Assembly (NCBI RefSeq): GCF_946480185.1
Contig: NZ_CAMLIG010000018.1
Span: forward strand, 20,748 to 84,747
Reading direction: 5' to 3'
Length of the DNA stretch: 64,000 bases
From: an uncultured Pedobacter sp.
Lineage (GTDB): Bacteria > Bacteroidota > Bacteroidia > Sphingobacteriales > Sphingobacteriaceae
The translations under genes were made by a program, and so were the position numbers. Shown here in pieces: positions 44,864 to 53,685 of the stretch. Numbering within the stretch: position 1 is the first letter of the stretch; each line of letters starts with the position of its first letter. The notes beneath the pieces are model-generated. The model saw only the letters and a program-made list of their open reading frames with translations, was not told where the DNA came from and ran no database searches.

Positions 44864-44901
44864 AGTCCGCTTTAAAGTATTTTTAAAGCGGACTCTTTTT
44901 T
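44864..44901 (+). terminator. Strong rho-independent terminator
   Basis: Thirteen-bp perfect stem AGTCCGCTTTAAA / TTTAAAGCGGACT, 5-nt loop, followed by CTTTTTTT. No protein gene precedes it on this strand for about 2.6 kb, so it must end a non-coding transcript or be a remnant of the integration target. It resembles the hairpin at 41804-41825. Confidence 0.7.
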
Positions 44902-45034
44902 TCTGTAAGGCTTTTTGAATTGGTCTATTGGTTCAGAGCGTAAAGAAATCAATTATCTATATTAATTTGAAAATTAGTTCAAATATCCAGTGTATTTAGA
45001 GTTAACCAATTGTTAATGTTCAGGTTAAAATGAT

Positions 45035-45739
45035 ATGAAAATAAAATTACTGCTTGTATGTGCTATTATGTTAACTGTATTTTCAGTTGGTGCACAAACA
45101 AAATCTACGTTATCTGTGAATATTGGTATTTCAAAACCACTTGGCGAGTACGCTAAAAAAAGTTCGGATAATGATAATTCTGGAAGTATAAAAGACGGAA
45201 ATGTATTCGATATTTACTACAATTACAAACCAAGAAAAATTTTTGGCCTTGGGCTGATGTTTAAGAACGGACGTAATCCACTAGATGATGATGCAATAGC
45301 TGATAAATTTTATAATGCATATCCTGGGGCTACGGTGGTTATAAATTCTGATGATTTTAAATTTGGAACCTTACTTGGTGGTGTGACTGCTAATTTCCCT
45401 TTAGCAGAAAATTTTAGTGTGGATACTAGAGCATTGGCGGGTTTTGCATCATGTACTTCTCCCCAGTTTACTTCAACGTTGAGCGGAAACGGAAGCTCTG
45501 GCTATTTTAAACAGGGCGAATCCAAAGCCACTGCATTTGCTTTTTTAATTGGTGCAGGCCTAAAATTAAACGTTAGCCATAGAATTGCAATATTGGTTAA
45601 TGCAGATTATTTTAGTACTAAACCTAATTTTACAGGGATAAAAAGATCAGATAGTATTGGTACTAATTATCCCGATGAATCTAATAATCAGGAGATAGGT
45701 ATGGTGAATTTAAGCGCAGGAATTGGGTTTATGTTTTAA
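45035..45739 (+). CDS. Secreted outer-membrane beta-barrel-like protein
   Basis: 234 aa, signal peptide ending at VGAQT. Alternating amphipathic strands with Gly/aromatic turns (LSVNIGISKPLGEYAKK, FDIYYNYKPRKIFGLGLMFKNG, FGTLLGGVTANFPLAENFSVDTRALAGF, AFLIGAGLKLNVSHRIAILVNADYF) end in VNLSAGIGFMF with a terminal Phe, the usual outer-membrane insertion signal. It resembles the OmpW/PorT-like 'outer membrane beta-barrel protein' group. No known ligand. Convergent with the signalling operon that ends at 45850. Confidence 0.75.
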   Translation: MKIKLLLVCAIMLTVFSVGAQTKSTLSVNIGISKPLGEYAKKSSDNDNSGSIKDGNVFDIYYNYKPRKIFGLGLMFKNGRNPLDDDAIADKFYNAYPGATVVINSDDFKFGTLLGGVTANFPLAENFSVDTRALAGFASCTSPQFTSTLSGNGSSGYFKQGESKATAFAFLIGAGLKLNVSHRIAILVNADYFSTKPNFTGIKRSDSIGTNYPDESNNQEIGMVNLSAGIGFMF

Positions 45740-45849
45740 CAGTAGTTCATTTAATTGCAAATCAAACACATTTAAAAATCGTTCATTACCAAAAAGCATT
45801 TAAAAAAAGCTGTTCATAACGAACGACTTTTTTCTCTTGATAGATAAAT

Positions 45850-46206
45850 CTAAATTAAAGATTTTATTAATTTCTCTAGCTCATCCAAATCAAAAGGCTT
45901 GGCCAAATGTGCATCTGCGCCGGCTTTTTCTGCTAGGCTTTTAATATCGTTATTCGCTGAAAAATAAATTACGGGTATGTGATTAAATTTCGGATGTTTT
46001 TTCAGAATTCTAGTTGCTTCAATTCCGCCGATATCTGGTATCCAATTATCCATCAAAATCGCATCAGGATTGGTTTCTTCAACTTTTTCGATAATATCAT
46101 GCGAAGTTTCTGATGTGGCAACTTCATATCCACATTCTGTTAAAATTATAGAACACAACTCTAAAATATTAGTATCGTCATCAAAAATGAGTATTGTTTT
46201 TTTCAA
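45850..46206 (-). CDS. Single-domain response regulator
   Basis: 118 aa, a single receiver domain: acidic pocket IFDDD (8-11), phosphoacceptor Asp53 (ILMDNWIP), YFSAN with the conserved Ser/Thr position, and AKPFD with the conserved Lys. No output domain, so it passes signals by phosphotransfer or protein contact. Last gene of a six-gene - strand signalling operon, 10 bp after CheB. Confidence 0.92.
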   Translation of the reverse strand: MKKTILIFDDDTNILELCSIILTECGYEVATSETSHDIIEKVEETNPDAILMDNWIPDIGGIEATRILKKHPKFNHIPVIYFSANNDIKSLAEKAGADAHLAKPFDLDELEKLIKSLI

Positions 46207-46216
46207 TTAAAATGGG

Positions 46217-46795
46217 TTAAAGGCTATTGATAAGATTTACAATTTCATCAATATCGGCTACAAAATCTGGTTTAAATAATTTAAGTGCTTCTTTGGGCAT
46301 TGTGTCTATTTCTGCACTAACTGGATCTTGTACAATTGTTGTTCCATTTTTTTTATGAACGTAAAATATTCCTTCGGCGCCATCTGAATTAGCGCCAGAA
46401 AGTAGTATAGCGCCTATTTTTTCTTGATATAAATCTGCTGCAACTTTTAAAGTAATGTCAATAGCTGGTCTGGAGTAGTTCAGTTTTTCAGAATAATCCA
46501 AAGAAAATGTATGGTCTTTTTCAATCAATAAATGATAATCAGCAGGAGCGAAATAGATATTTCCAGCAACAATTGGGTCCTTATCTTCGCACTCAAAAAC
46601 GTTGAGGGTAGTTCTCAGTTTAAAAACTTCGCTAATGCTTGAATTTAATCCACTTTTACGGTGTAAAACAATTACAATAGCAAAGTTTATAGGTGTTTTG
46701 ATTCTAGGAATAATTTCTAAAAGAACATTGAAAGACCCTGCAGATCCGCCAATAACTAATAATTCTACTTGATTTTTCAGGTCACTTTTCTCCAT
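46217..46795 (-). CDS. cheB: Stand-alone CheB-type methylesterase domain protein
   Basis: 192 aa, CheB catalytic domain without the usual N-terminal receiver. Catalytic triad is readable: Ser18 in IGGSAGS, His45 in VLHRKSG, and Asp138 in LLSGANSDGAEG. FAPADYHLLI is the conserved CheB segment. In chemotaxis CheB removes methyl groups from receptors. It overlaps the cheR gene by 19 bp. No chemoreceptor, CheA or CheW gene is nearby, so the partner is more likely one of the two hybrid kinases in this operon, a pairing common in Bacteroidota. Confidence 0.92.
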   Translation of the reverse strand: MEKSDLKNQVELLVIGGSAGSFNVLLEIIPRIKTPINFAIVIVLHRKSGLNSSISEVFKLRTTLNVFECEDKDPIVAGNIYFAPADYHLLIEKDHTFSLDYSEKLNYSRPAIDITLKVAADLYQEKIGAILLSGANSDGAEGIFYVHKKNGTTIVQDPVSAEIDTMPKEALKLFKPDFVADIDEIVNLINSL

Positions 46796-47601
46796 ATCTT
46801 TTCTTTTTCGATTTGTTGGTAGCGTCCCTCTAAATGAGAAAATCTAATAGTTTCTTTCGATCCTAAGGCTAAATAACCCAAACTTTCTAAGCTAGAATCA
46901 AATAATTGAAAAACTTTTTCTTGTAGATTTTTATCAAAATAAATTAGAACATTACGGCAAAGTATCAATTGAAATTCGTTGAATGAGCTGTCAGAAACTA
47001 AGTTATGCGTTGCAAAAATTACACGCTCTCTTAGCCGATCTATAAATCTTACATGATCATAGTTTGCTGTATAGTAGTTGCTGAAATTAGCGGTTCCGCC
47101 ACTGTTTATGTAATTTTCAGAGTAATTTCGCATTAATCCAATAGCATATATGCCATTTTTTGCCGTTTCCAAAACACTTGGATTAATATCCGTAGCATAA
47201 ATCATGGATTTGTGTGCCAAGTTAGCCTCGTGTAATAAAATAGATAAAGAATAAACTTCCTCTCCAGTAGAACAACCTGCCAACCAAATTTTTATATGTG
47301 AGTGAACGCCTAATTGGGGTATAATTTGCTCTCTTAATGTCTGATAGAAATGCCTGTCTCTAAACATCTCAGTCACATTTACAGTTATTTCCTCAACAAA
47401 TCGTCCAAAATAGCTTTCATCGTTTAAAACTTTATAACGTAGTTCGGCAAAGCTGGCAAACTTATCTAAAGTACAAAGTCGATTTATTCTGCGAATTATA
47501 GATGCTTTACTGTATTCTGTAAAGTCATACCCATATTTATCGGCTACATTGTTCAGTAGTAAATCTAAATCATCATCTCCTACCAAGTTATAGCCAAACA
47601 T
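46777..47601 (-). CDS. cheR: CheR-type methyltransferase
   Basis: 274 aa. The helical N-terminal domain (YGYDFTEYSKASIIRRINR, VNVTEMFRDRHFYQTLREQIIP) and SAM-binding domain (IWLAGCSTGEEVYSLSILLHE, IYATDINPSVLETAKNGIY, LILCRNVLIYFDKNLQEKVFQLF) are complete. CheR transfers methyl groups from SAM to receptor glutamates. Here it is coupled to CheB and two kinases without a receptor gene, so it may methylate a kinase input region. Ends inside the start of cheB; begins 4 bp after the preceding receiver gene. Confidence 0.93.
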   Translation of the reverse strand: MFGYNLVGDDDLDLLLNNVADKYGYDFTEYSKASIIRRINRLCTLDKFASFAELRYKVLNDESYFGRFVEEITVNVTEMFRDRHFYQTLREQIIPQLGVHSHIKIWLAGCSTGEEVYSLSILLHEANLAHKSMIYATDINPSVLETAKNGIYAIGLMRNYSENYINSGGTANFSNYYTANYDHVRFIDRLRERVIFATHNLVSDSSFNEFQLILCRNVLIYFDKNLQEKVFQLFDSSLESLGYLALGSKETIRFSHLEGRYQQIEKEKIWRKVT

Positions 47602-47605
47602 TGTT

Positions 47606-47968
47606 TTATAAGTATTTTTCGATATAAACCATCACGTGGTCAATATTTACTGGTTTGGATACGTATCCGTCTGCACCTGCAGCTATACATTTTTCCTTGT
47701 CGCCACTCATTGCCTGTGCGGTAATTGCAATTATAGGTAACTTATTTCCTTGTTGCTTTAAAATTTCAATAGCTTCGTAGCCGTCAACTTCCGGCATCAT
47801 CATATCCATCAAAATCAGTCCAACATTTGTGTTTGTTTTTAAAACATTTTGTGCTTCTTTAAAGCCCGTAGCAGTTTGACACTGATATTTTTTTGCTTTT
47901 AGAACCATTTTCAACGCAAAAATGTTTCTATAATCATCATCTATTATTAATATTTCTTTTTTCTGCAT
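47606..47968 (-). CDS. Single-domain response regulator
   Basis: 120 aa receiver: LIIDDDYRN acidic pocket, phosphoacceptor Asp55 (LILMDMMMPEVDGYEA), ITAQAM and YVSKPVN. Most like the third receiver of the upstream kinase (same MMPE-DGYE and KCIxxGA-x-YxSKPV segments), suggesting duplication from it. It lies 8 bp after that kinase gene. Confidence 0.93.
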   Translation of the reverse strand: MQKKEILIIDDDYRNIFALKMVLKAKKYQCQTATGFKEAQNVLKTNTNVGLILMDMMMPEVDGYEAIEILKQQGNKLPIIAITAQAMSGDKEKCIAAGADGYVSKPVNIDHVMVYIEKYL

Positions 47969-47976
47969 AAAGAATT

Positions 47977-50900
47977 CTAGCCTTTATATAACCACACTCT
48001 TAGTAAAGACAATAATTGGTCGATATCCACTGGCTTTGATATATAATCCGATGCGCCAACCTTAATACACTTTTCTCTATCGCCAATCATCGCCTTTGCG
48101 GTAACAGCAAAAATTGGTAGATTTTTATATTTTGGATTTTCCCTAATGGCGCTTATGGTTTCATAACCATCCATTTCAGGCATCATGATGTCCATTAAAA
48201 TAATGTCAATTTCCGGATGTTCTTCCAGTTTTTTAATTGCCTGTTTACCGTCAATAGCACTAATAACTTTCATGCCATGTTTTTCCAGTGCTTTTGAGAG
48301 CGAGAAAATATTTCTAACATCATCATCGGCAACTAATACAGTTTTATTTTTGATCACCTCGGTTAGTGTTCCTAATTTAATGATAGAGCTTTCTTTTTGG
48401 GGCGTTTTGCCTTCATCAATCAAATGCAGAAAAAGTCCAACCTCGTCTAGTACTCTTTGGTAAGAATGAGCGGTTTTAACGATGATAGAGTCGGCGTATT
48501 TTTTGATTTTCAGCTCTTCAACTTTCGAGATGTTTTTGCCTGTAAAAATAATGATCGGTAAATTTTCTAAGCCCGGATTTTTCTTAATAGTTTCTAACGT
48601 TTCGTAAGCTGTTTCGTACGGAACGCCCATATCCAAAATCACACAGTCCACATCTTTTTCTTGAAGAGCGGCGGCACTTTCAATTATTGTATTTTTTATC
48701 TCGGTAGTAATATCAAAATTACCCAAGAAATAGGAAAGTGCATTTGCGTGTTTGTTGTTTTCTTCAATGATCAATACTTTCCGGGGTCCTTTGTTTAGCG
48801 CTTCTTCAATCTTTTTAAATACCTCTGCCATTTGCGAAATAGCGAAAGGCTTGTTGATGAAATCTACCGCTCCTTTTAACAGGCTTTCTTTTCTGGCCTG
48901 CAAAGAAGACATGATATGTACCGGGATATGTTTGGTTTGTGAATGAGTTTTTAACTGGTCCATTACCATCCAGCCATCCATTACTGGAAGTTGTATGTCT
49001 AATAATATGGCTTTGGGCTTGTACTGTAAAGCAACTTGCAATACTAAATCGCCACGAACTATAGCAATACCTTTATAGTTGTTTTTTCTGGCGTATGTAA
49101 GTAATGTTTTGGCAAAAAGGGTGTCGTCTTCTACTATTAAAATAACACTATCACCGTCTTTAATAGAAGCTCTATCGTCTTCTATTTCTTTAGGGATTAC
49201 GTCAATTACATAATTATTGTCAACCAGTTTCCGCTGTTTCTCAAAAGAATTTTCAAACACATTTGGCTTTATCTCCTCTACTATAATCTCTTCTTTCTCT
49301 AAAGGAAAAATAGCGGTAAAACAGCTTCCTTTTCCGGGGTTACTTTCCACAGATATTGTTCCTCCTAAAAGCTTAACCAGTTCTCTGCTAATTGATAAAC
49401 CCAAGCCTGTACCTCCAAAACGTCTTCTTGTGGTTCCGTCTGCTTGTTGAAATGCCTCAAATATGATTCTTTGTTTATCTTCTGCTATACCAATGCCGGT
49501 ATCGGTTACTTTAAAAATTATTTTCTTGTTTTTGTCTTCGATAGTTAAGTTTACAAAGCCTTTTTCTGTGAATTTTATGGCGTTAGAAATTAGGTTTTTA
49601 AGTATTTGCCCCAACCTCAGAAAATCTGTGTCAATTTCTGTAAGCGCAGTGTTCACGTTAATATTGAATTCAATGTTTTTATTTTTTGCTGTTGGTACGA
49701 AAAGATTTTTTAGCTCAGTGGTTATGGTGTTTATCGGCGTAGATTCTATATGAACATCCATTTTACCTGATTCGATTTTCGACAAATCCAGAATCTCATC
49801 AATTAAAGTCAACAAACCATTTCCAGAACTTTGAATCACTTTTGCTGATTCAATTTGTTCTTCGTTTAAGTTTCCTTCCGGATTTTCAGCGGTTAACCGT
49901 GATAGTAACAATATCGAATTTAAAGGCGTACGCAACTCATGAGACATGTTAGCCAAAAATTCCGATTTGTATTTGGTACTTAAAGCCAATTCCTCGGCTT
50001 TTTGTTGTATTTCTATATTTCGTTCTATAATTTCAGCGTTTTTTTCTTCTAACTGAGCCGAACGTTCTTCAAGCTCTTTGTTTGATTGTATCAATTCTTC
50101 CTGTTGAACTCTTAATTCCTCTTCAGAAGCCTGCAGTTTTTGGGTTTGAGCTTCCAGTTCCGAGTTTAAGTTCTCCAACTCACTCTGTTGAGATTGTAGC
50201 TCTTCTGTTTGCGTTTGTGTTTCCTCCAATAAATTTTGGATATGTCTACGGGATTTTGCACTACTAATCGCGATTCCCACGTTTTCAGCTACCCGGGAGT
50301 GGAAGATCAAATCAATTTCCGCAAAGGCATCATTGCAACCTAATTCCACCACTCCAATAGGTGTATTGTCCTGCATAATTGGGCAAAGCAATAAGTTAGT
50401 GAGTTTGATTGTGCCATTAGCTATGGTGGTTACAAAATTATCTTCCAAAGTGCTCACCACCTTTGGTTTCATATCCTTAAAAACTTGGCCAACCAAGCCT
50501 TCACCTTCTTCAAAATAAGGTTTCATAAAGGCTTCATGTGCGTATGCTTTTTTCAGAACAAGCTTGCCATCTTCATAAAGATAAATAGCGCCATTTACAC
50601 ATTGGCCATAAGTTATCATGTGATTGATGGTTTCTTCACAAATAACATCTACGGTTTTATTGCCAACTAATCTTTCATTTAAATCTGCTAGTCCTTTCTG
50701 TAGCCATTCGTTATCATTCAACTTATTAAATGATGTTTCTAAGGATGTTGCCATATTATTTAATGACTCACTTAGCTTGCTTAATATTCCTAGGTTCTCA
50801 CTTTCTATGCGTGTACTATAATTCCCTAAAGAAATTTCATGCGCAATTTCTTCAATTTTTAATATACTACCACTGGTATCCTTGTCTTTACTGATTAAAC

Positions 50901-51540
50901 TGGCTTTTAACTTTTCTCGTTCTGCAAAGTCGTTTTTAATTCTGATGTAGAATACAAGGGTAATGATTAATGAGAACAATGCTGAAAAAAATAGCAAAAT
51001 AGGAGTAAGGGTAGAAGATCTTTTACTTGCAGCAATTCTGTCCTCAAGTAAATGTCGCTCTATGGCTTTCATTTTTATGATTTGACCTTGCACACGTTCC
51101 CATAATTCACGGCCAAGATCAATTTGGGAAGCGCTGTTTTCTTTATTGGCTTTGGTTTGACTAATCAATCCATCCAAAACCGCATCATAATCTGAAAATT
51201 GGATCGAGAGTAGCTTTAAGTTCGCTATTTGATCACGATTGTCGGATAACTGAGAACCCAAAGAACTAAGCAAAGAGTCTTGGGTAAGCTTACTGGTATA
51301 ATATGGTTGTACGTATTTATAGTCTTTGGTCAACAGAAATCCTCGCATTCCTATTACCTTATCTTTAAGATTTAAATGTACATCGTCTAAAGTTTTTAAA
51401 ACTTTAAGTGAATGTTTAACCCATCCCTGGTTATCTACCAAGTTATTAATAGATATATAAGATGCTGTGGAGCTTAAAATAAGTATGAGGAAAGATACCG
51501 CAAAACCTATTTGTAGATTTCTAATAAATTTACTTGCCAT
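47977..51540 (-). CDS. Membrane hybrid histidine kinase: CHASE3-like, GAF, HisKA/HATPase, three receivers
   Basis: 1187 aa. Transmembrane helix 1 (about 10-30), periplasmic helical CHASE3-like domain (NNLVDNQGWVKHSLKVLKTLDDV, KVIGMRGFLLTKD), transmembrane helix 2 (about 180-200), HAMP-like linker, GAF domain (about 290-430: GAIYLYEDGKLVLK, GEGLVGQVF, LCPIMQDNTPIGVVEL), long Glu/Gln-rich coiled coil (about 430-520), HisKA with His534 (MSHELRTPLNS), HATPase (LISNAIKFTEKG, RRRFGGTGLGLSISRELV), then three receivers (about 805-920, 930-1045, 1075-1187). The second receiver has EEN instead of DD and lacks the usual Lys-Pro, so it may be weakly active. Probable hub of the CheR/CheB signalling operon. 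Confidence 0.93.
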   Translation of the reverse strand: MASKFIRNLQIGFAVSFLILILSSTASYISINNLVDNQGWVKHSLKVLKTLDDVHLNLKDKVIGMRGFLLTKDYKYVQPYYTSKLTQDSLLSSLGSQLSDNRDQIANLKLLSIQFSDYDAVLDGLISQTKANKENSASQIDLGRELWERVQGQIIKMKAIERHLLEDRIAASKRSSTLTPILLFFSALFSLIITLVFYIRIKNDFAEREKLKASLISKDKDTSGSILKIEEIAHEISLGNYSTRIESENLGILSKLSESLNNMATSLETSFNKLNDNEWLQKGLADLNERLVGNKTVDVICEETINHMITYGQCVNGAIYLYEDGKLVLKKAYAHEAFMKPYFEEGEGLVGQVFKDMKPKVVSTLEDNFVTTIANGTIKLTNLLLCPIMQDNTPIGVVELGCNDAFAEIDLIFHSRVAENVGIAISSAKSRRHIQNLLEETQTQTEELQSQQSELENLNSELEAQTQKLQASEEELRVQQEELIQSNKELEERSAQLEEKNAEIIERNIEIQQKAEELALSTKYKSEFLANMSHELRTPLNSILLLSRLTAENPEGNLNEEQIESAKVIQSSGNGLLTLIDEILDLSKIESGKMDVHIESTPINTITTELKNLFVPTAKNKNIEFNINVNTALTEIDTDFLRLGQILKNLISNAIKFTEKGFVNLTIEDKNKKIIFKVTDTGIGIAEDKQRIIFEAFQQADGTTRRRFGGTGLGLSISRELVKLLGGTISVESNPGKGSCFTAIFPLEKEEIIVEEIKPNVFENSFEKQRKLVDNNYVIDVIPKEIEDDRASIKDGDSVILIVEDDTLFAKTLLTYARKNNYKGIAIVRGDLVLQVALQYKPKAILLDIQLPVMDGWMVMDQLKTHSQTKHIPVHIMSSLQARKESLLKGAVDFINKPFAISQMAEVFKKIEEALNKGPRKVLIIEENNKHANALSYFLGNFDITTEIKNTIIESAAALQEKDVDCVILDMGVPYETAYETLETIKKNPGLENLPIIIFTGKNISKVEELKIKKYADSIIVKTAHSYQRVLDEVGLFLHLIDEGKTPQKESSIIKLGTLTEVIKNKTVLVADDDVRNIFSLSKALEKHGMKVISAIDGKQAIKKLEEHPEIDIILMDIMMPEMDGYETISAIRENPKYKNLPIFAVTAKAMIGDREKCIKVGASDYISKPVDIDQLLSLLRVWLYKG

Positions 51541-51557
51541 ATTTTTAGAAGATGTAA

Positions 51558-53024
51558 TTATAAATTGATTGGAATTGAAAAATAAAATTCTGACCCACTG
51601 TCTGTTGAGCTACTAACTCCCAACTCGCCATTATGTCTTTTAATAATTTCAGCACAAATGTAAAGCCCAATTCCTAAGCCCTGAAACTTTAAAGACGACT
51701 CTTCCACTCGGTAAAATTTTGAGAATATTAAACGCTGTTTTTCGGCAGGAATACCAATGCCGTTGTCTTTAACTCTGATAATTAAGTTACCATCTAAAAC
51801 CTCTCTGCTGATTTTAACTTTTTTTTGGTTTATGGAATATTTTAACGCATTTGTCAAGTAATTTATTAATACTTGTTCTATTCTGCTTTCATCAGCGTTA
51901 ATTGTTATTGAAGTTTCGTTTCCTATAACTTCTATATCAAAATCCTCGTGAGTTTGCTGTATGGTTTCTAAAGCCACATTAATCAAATTTTTTGCATCAA
52001 AAGGTTGTTTGTTGAGCTTTAGCTCACCGCTCTCAATTTTAGAAACATCCAATAAATCTGATATCAGCTCGTTAAGTTTGCCAACTTGTAATTGTGCTTT
52101 TTCTATGTAACTTTTCACCTGTGCAGATTCGTGATCTTTAAGTGACCGGGAAAGCAATTGAATATAGGCCTTTACGCTGGTTAGTGGCGTTTTTAACTCG
52201 TGGCTAGTGATACTTAAAAACTCGTCTTTCTTTTTTTCGATTTGTTTCTGGTCCTCAATATCGGTAAAAGTACCTATCCATTTTAATACTTTTTGATTTT
52301 CTAAAATAGGCACAATTCGTAAAAGATGGTATCTGTAAAACTGACTGTCTAATTCTCTAATGCGAACTTCTAACTCTAAACTTTCTTTCTTTGGAATTAC
52401 CTTTTTCCATTCTTTACTAATGTCTATTTCATCGTTAAAAGTCTGTGGAAATTGATCAGCAGTTAGGCTGTATTTAAACCAATTATGATTAACAAACTCT
52501 ATTCTTCCTTCTTCATTCGCTGTAAAAGTAATTAAAGGAAGTGCCTCCAAGGTGTTTTGTAATTCCTCTACTCTTTCTTTAAGCTCTGCCTGTACTTTTC
52601 TTCTGATATCTATCTCTGCTCGTAAAGCATGTTGGGTGTCTTGTAATTCTTTAGTCTGTTTATAAAGTTTTACAAAGTTGTTCACTTTTAACAACAAAAT
52701 CTCGGGATCAAAGGGTTTTACTACGTAATCTATTCCTCCAGATTCGTAACCTTTGTTAATGAACTGGTTGTTGGTGTTAACCGCAGATAAAAATATAATG
52801 GGTATATCTTTTGTTTTGTTAAAACCACTTAAAGTTTCAGCCACTTCAAAACCATCCATTAACGGCATTTGAACGTCTAAAATAATCAGCGCATAATCGG
52901 TGTTGAGCACTTTTTTAAGACATTCTTCGCCAGAAAGTGCCGTATCTACATTAAACCCTTTTGATTCTAGTAGTTTTTTTAAAGAGTATATATTCTCTTG
53001 CTTGTCATCAACTATTAGAATCAT
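51558..53024 (-). CDS. Soluble receiver-PAS-histidine kinase
   Basis: 488 aa, no membrane segment. Receiver (1-120) with Asp50 (IILDVQMPLMDG) and VVKPFD; short coiled coil (about 120-160); PAS domain (about 160-262: LPLITFTANEEGRIEFVNHNWFKY); HisKA with His275 (SITSHELKTPLTSV); HATPase to the C-terminus (INYLTNALKYS, VKDNGIGIPAEKQ, GLGIGLYICAEII). Such proteins turn a phosphorylated receiver input into kinase output. First gene of the - strand operon; promoter must lie in the 216-bp gap shared with marR. Confidence 0.92.
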   Translation of the reverse strand: MILIVDDKQENIYSLKKLLESKGFNVDTALSGEECLKKVLNTDYALIILDVQMPLMDGFEVAETLSGFNKTKDIPIIFLSAVNTNNQFINKGYESGGIDYVVKPFDPEILLLKVNNFVKLYKQTKELQDTQHALRAEIDIRRKVQAELKERVEELQNTLEALPLITFTANEEGRIEFVNHNWFKYSLTADQFPQTFNDEIDISKEWKKVIPKKESLELEVRIRELDSQFYRYHLLRIVPILENQKVLKWIGTFTDIEDQKQIEKKKDEFLSITSHELKTPLTSVKAYIQLLSRSLKDHESAQVKSYIEKAQLQVGKLNELISDLLDVSKIESGELKLNKQPFDAKNLINVALETIQQTHEDFDIEVIGNETSITINADESRIEQVLINYLTNALKYSINQKKVKISREVLDGNLIIRVKDNGIGIPAEKQRLIFSKFYRVEESSLKFQGLGIGLYICAEIIKRHNGELGVSSSTDSGSEFYFSIPINL

Positions 53025-53125
53025 TTAAAATCTTGTATTTGTAAATCCAATCCGCTTAGTCTTTTAAATTAATGAACTCATTTAGCAATAATTACACCAA
53101 AAGCCATTTAAAAATATTGATTTTC

Positions 53126-53170
53126 TTAATTTATTATGCTTGCATAATAAATTAAAGATGTTTATATTTG
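53126..53170. promoter_or_regulatory. 30-bp palindrome overlapping the marR promoter, probable MarR operator
   Basis: Bases 53126-53155 form two perfect 14-bp arms (TTAATTTATTATGC and GCATAATAAATTAA) around a TT spacer. A -7 element TATATTTG lies at 53163-53170 and a CTTG in the palindrome centre is about 20 bp upstream, in the -33 position. A bound repressor would block the promoter. MarR-family dimers bind such palindromes, so autoregulation of the fad operon is likely. The site may also affect the divergent kinase operon. Confidence 0.7.
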
Positions 53171-53240
53171 GTTTCCGACTAAATTAAAAATAAAGAACAA
53201 AGAATATTTACCCTTTTTCAATTTTTAAAATTATAAATTA

Positions 53241-53672
53241 ATGAAGCATCAGGAAACCATTGATTATCACTTAAAAGTAACTTGGCAAAATATTGCAAAC
53301 AGGTACAATCAATTGGCGTCTGAATTTGGCATTACACAATCGATAGGTTATCTGTTGATGAATATAGATGAGGATAACGGCACAACCGTTACGGAAATGG
53401 CAACTTTATTAGGCTTAAAGTCCACAAGTTTGAGTCGGATGCTGAACAACTTAGAGAAAATCGGTTTAATATATCGAGAGAGCCATTTAACCGATAAACG
53501 GTCGGTTAAGCTGTATCTCACAAACCTTGGTAAAGAAAAAAGACACCTTGCAAGAGTTGTGGTTAAAAAGTTTAACGACTATTTACAAGAAAATTTAGCA
53601 GATACCGAAAAAGAACAATTGGTTAATTCTTTAAAACTGATTAACGAGCTAACCACCAATTACAAACCTTGA
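53241..53672 (+). CDS. MarR-family transcriptional regulator of the fad operon
   Basis: 143 aa, typical MarR length. Helical dimer ends with a winged helix: VTEMATLLGLKSTSLSRMLNNLEKIGLIYRE (about 53-83) and the wing DKRSVKLYLTNLG with the conserved D-x-R/K pair. It is 13 bp upstream of fadN and 86 bp downstream of the 30-bp palindrome, so it most likely represses this operon and itself. The ligand could be an acyl-CoA, by analogy with other fad regulators; this is an inference. Confidence 0.92.
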   Translation: MKHQETIDYHLKVTWQNIANRYNQLASEFGITQSIGYLLMNIDEDNGTTVTEMATLLGLKSTSLSRMLNNLEKIGLIYRESHLTDKRSVKLYLTNLGKEKRHLARVVVKKFNDYLQENLADTEKEQLVNSLKLINELTTNYKP

Positions 53673-53685
53673 TATTTTAATTTTT

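Noticed and set aside
45740..45849. Terminator between the barrel-like protein and the signalling operon
   Set aside because: Only a weak imperfect CGTTC / GAACG pairing was seen, not a convincing stem with T-run.
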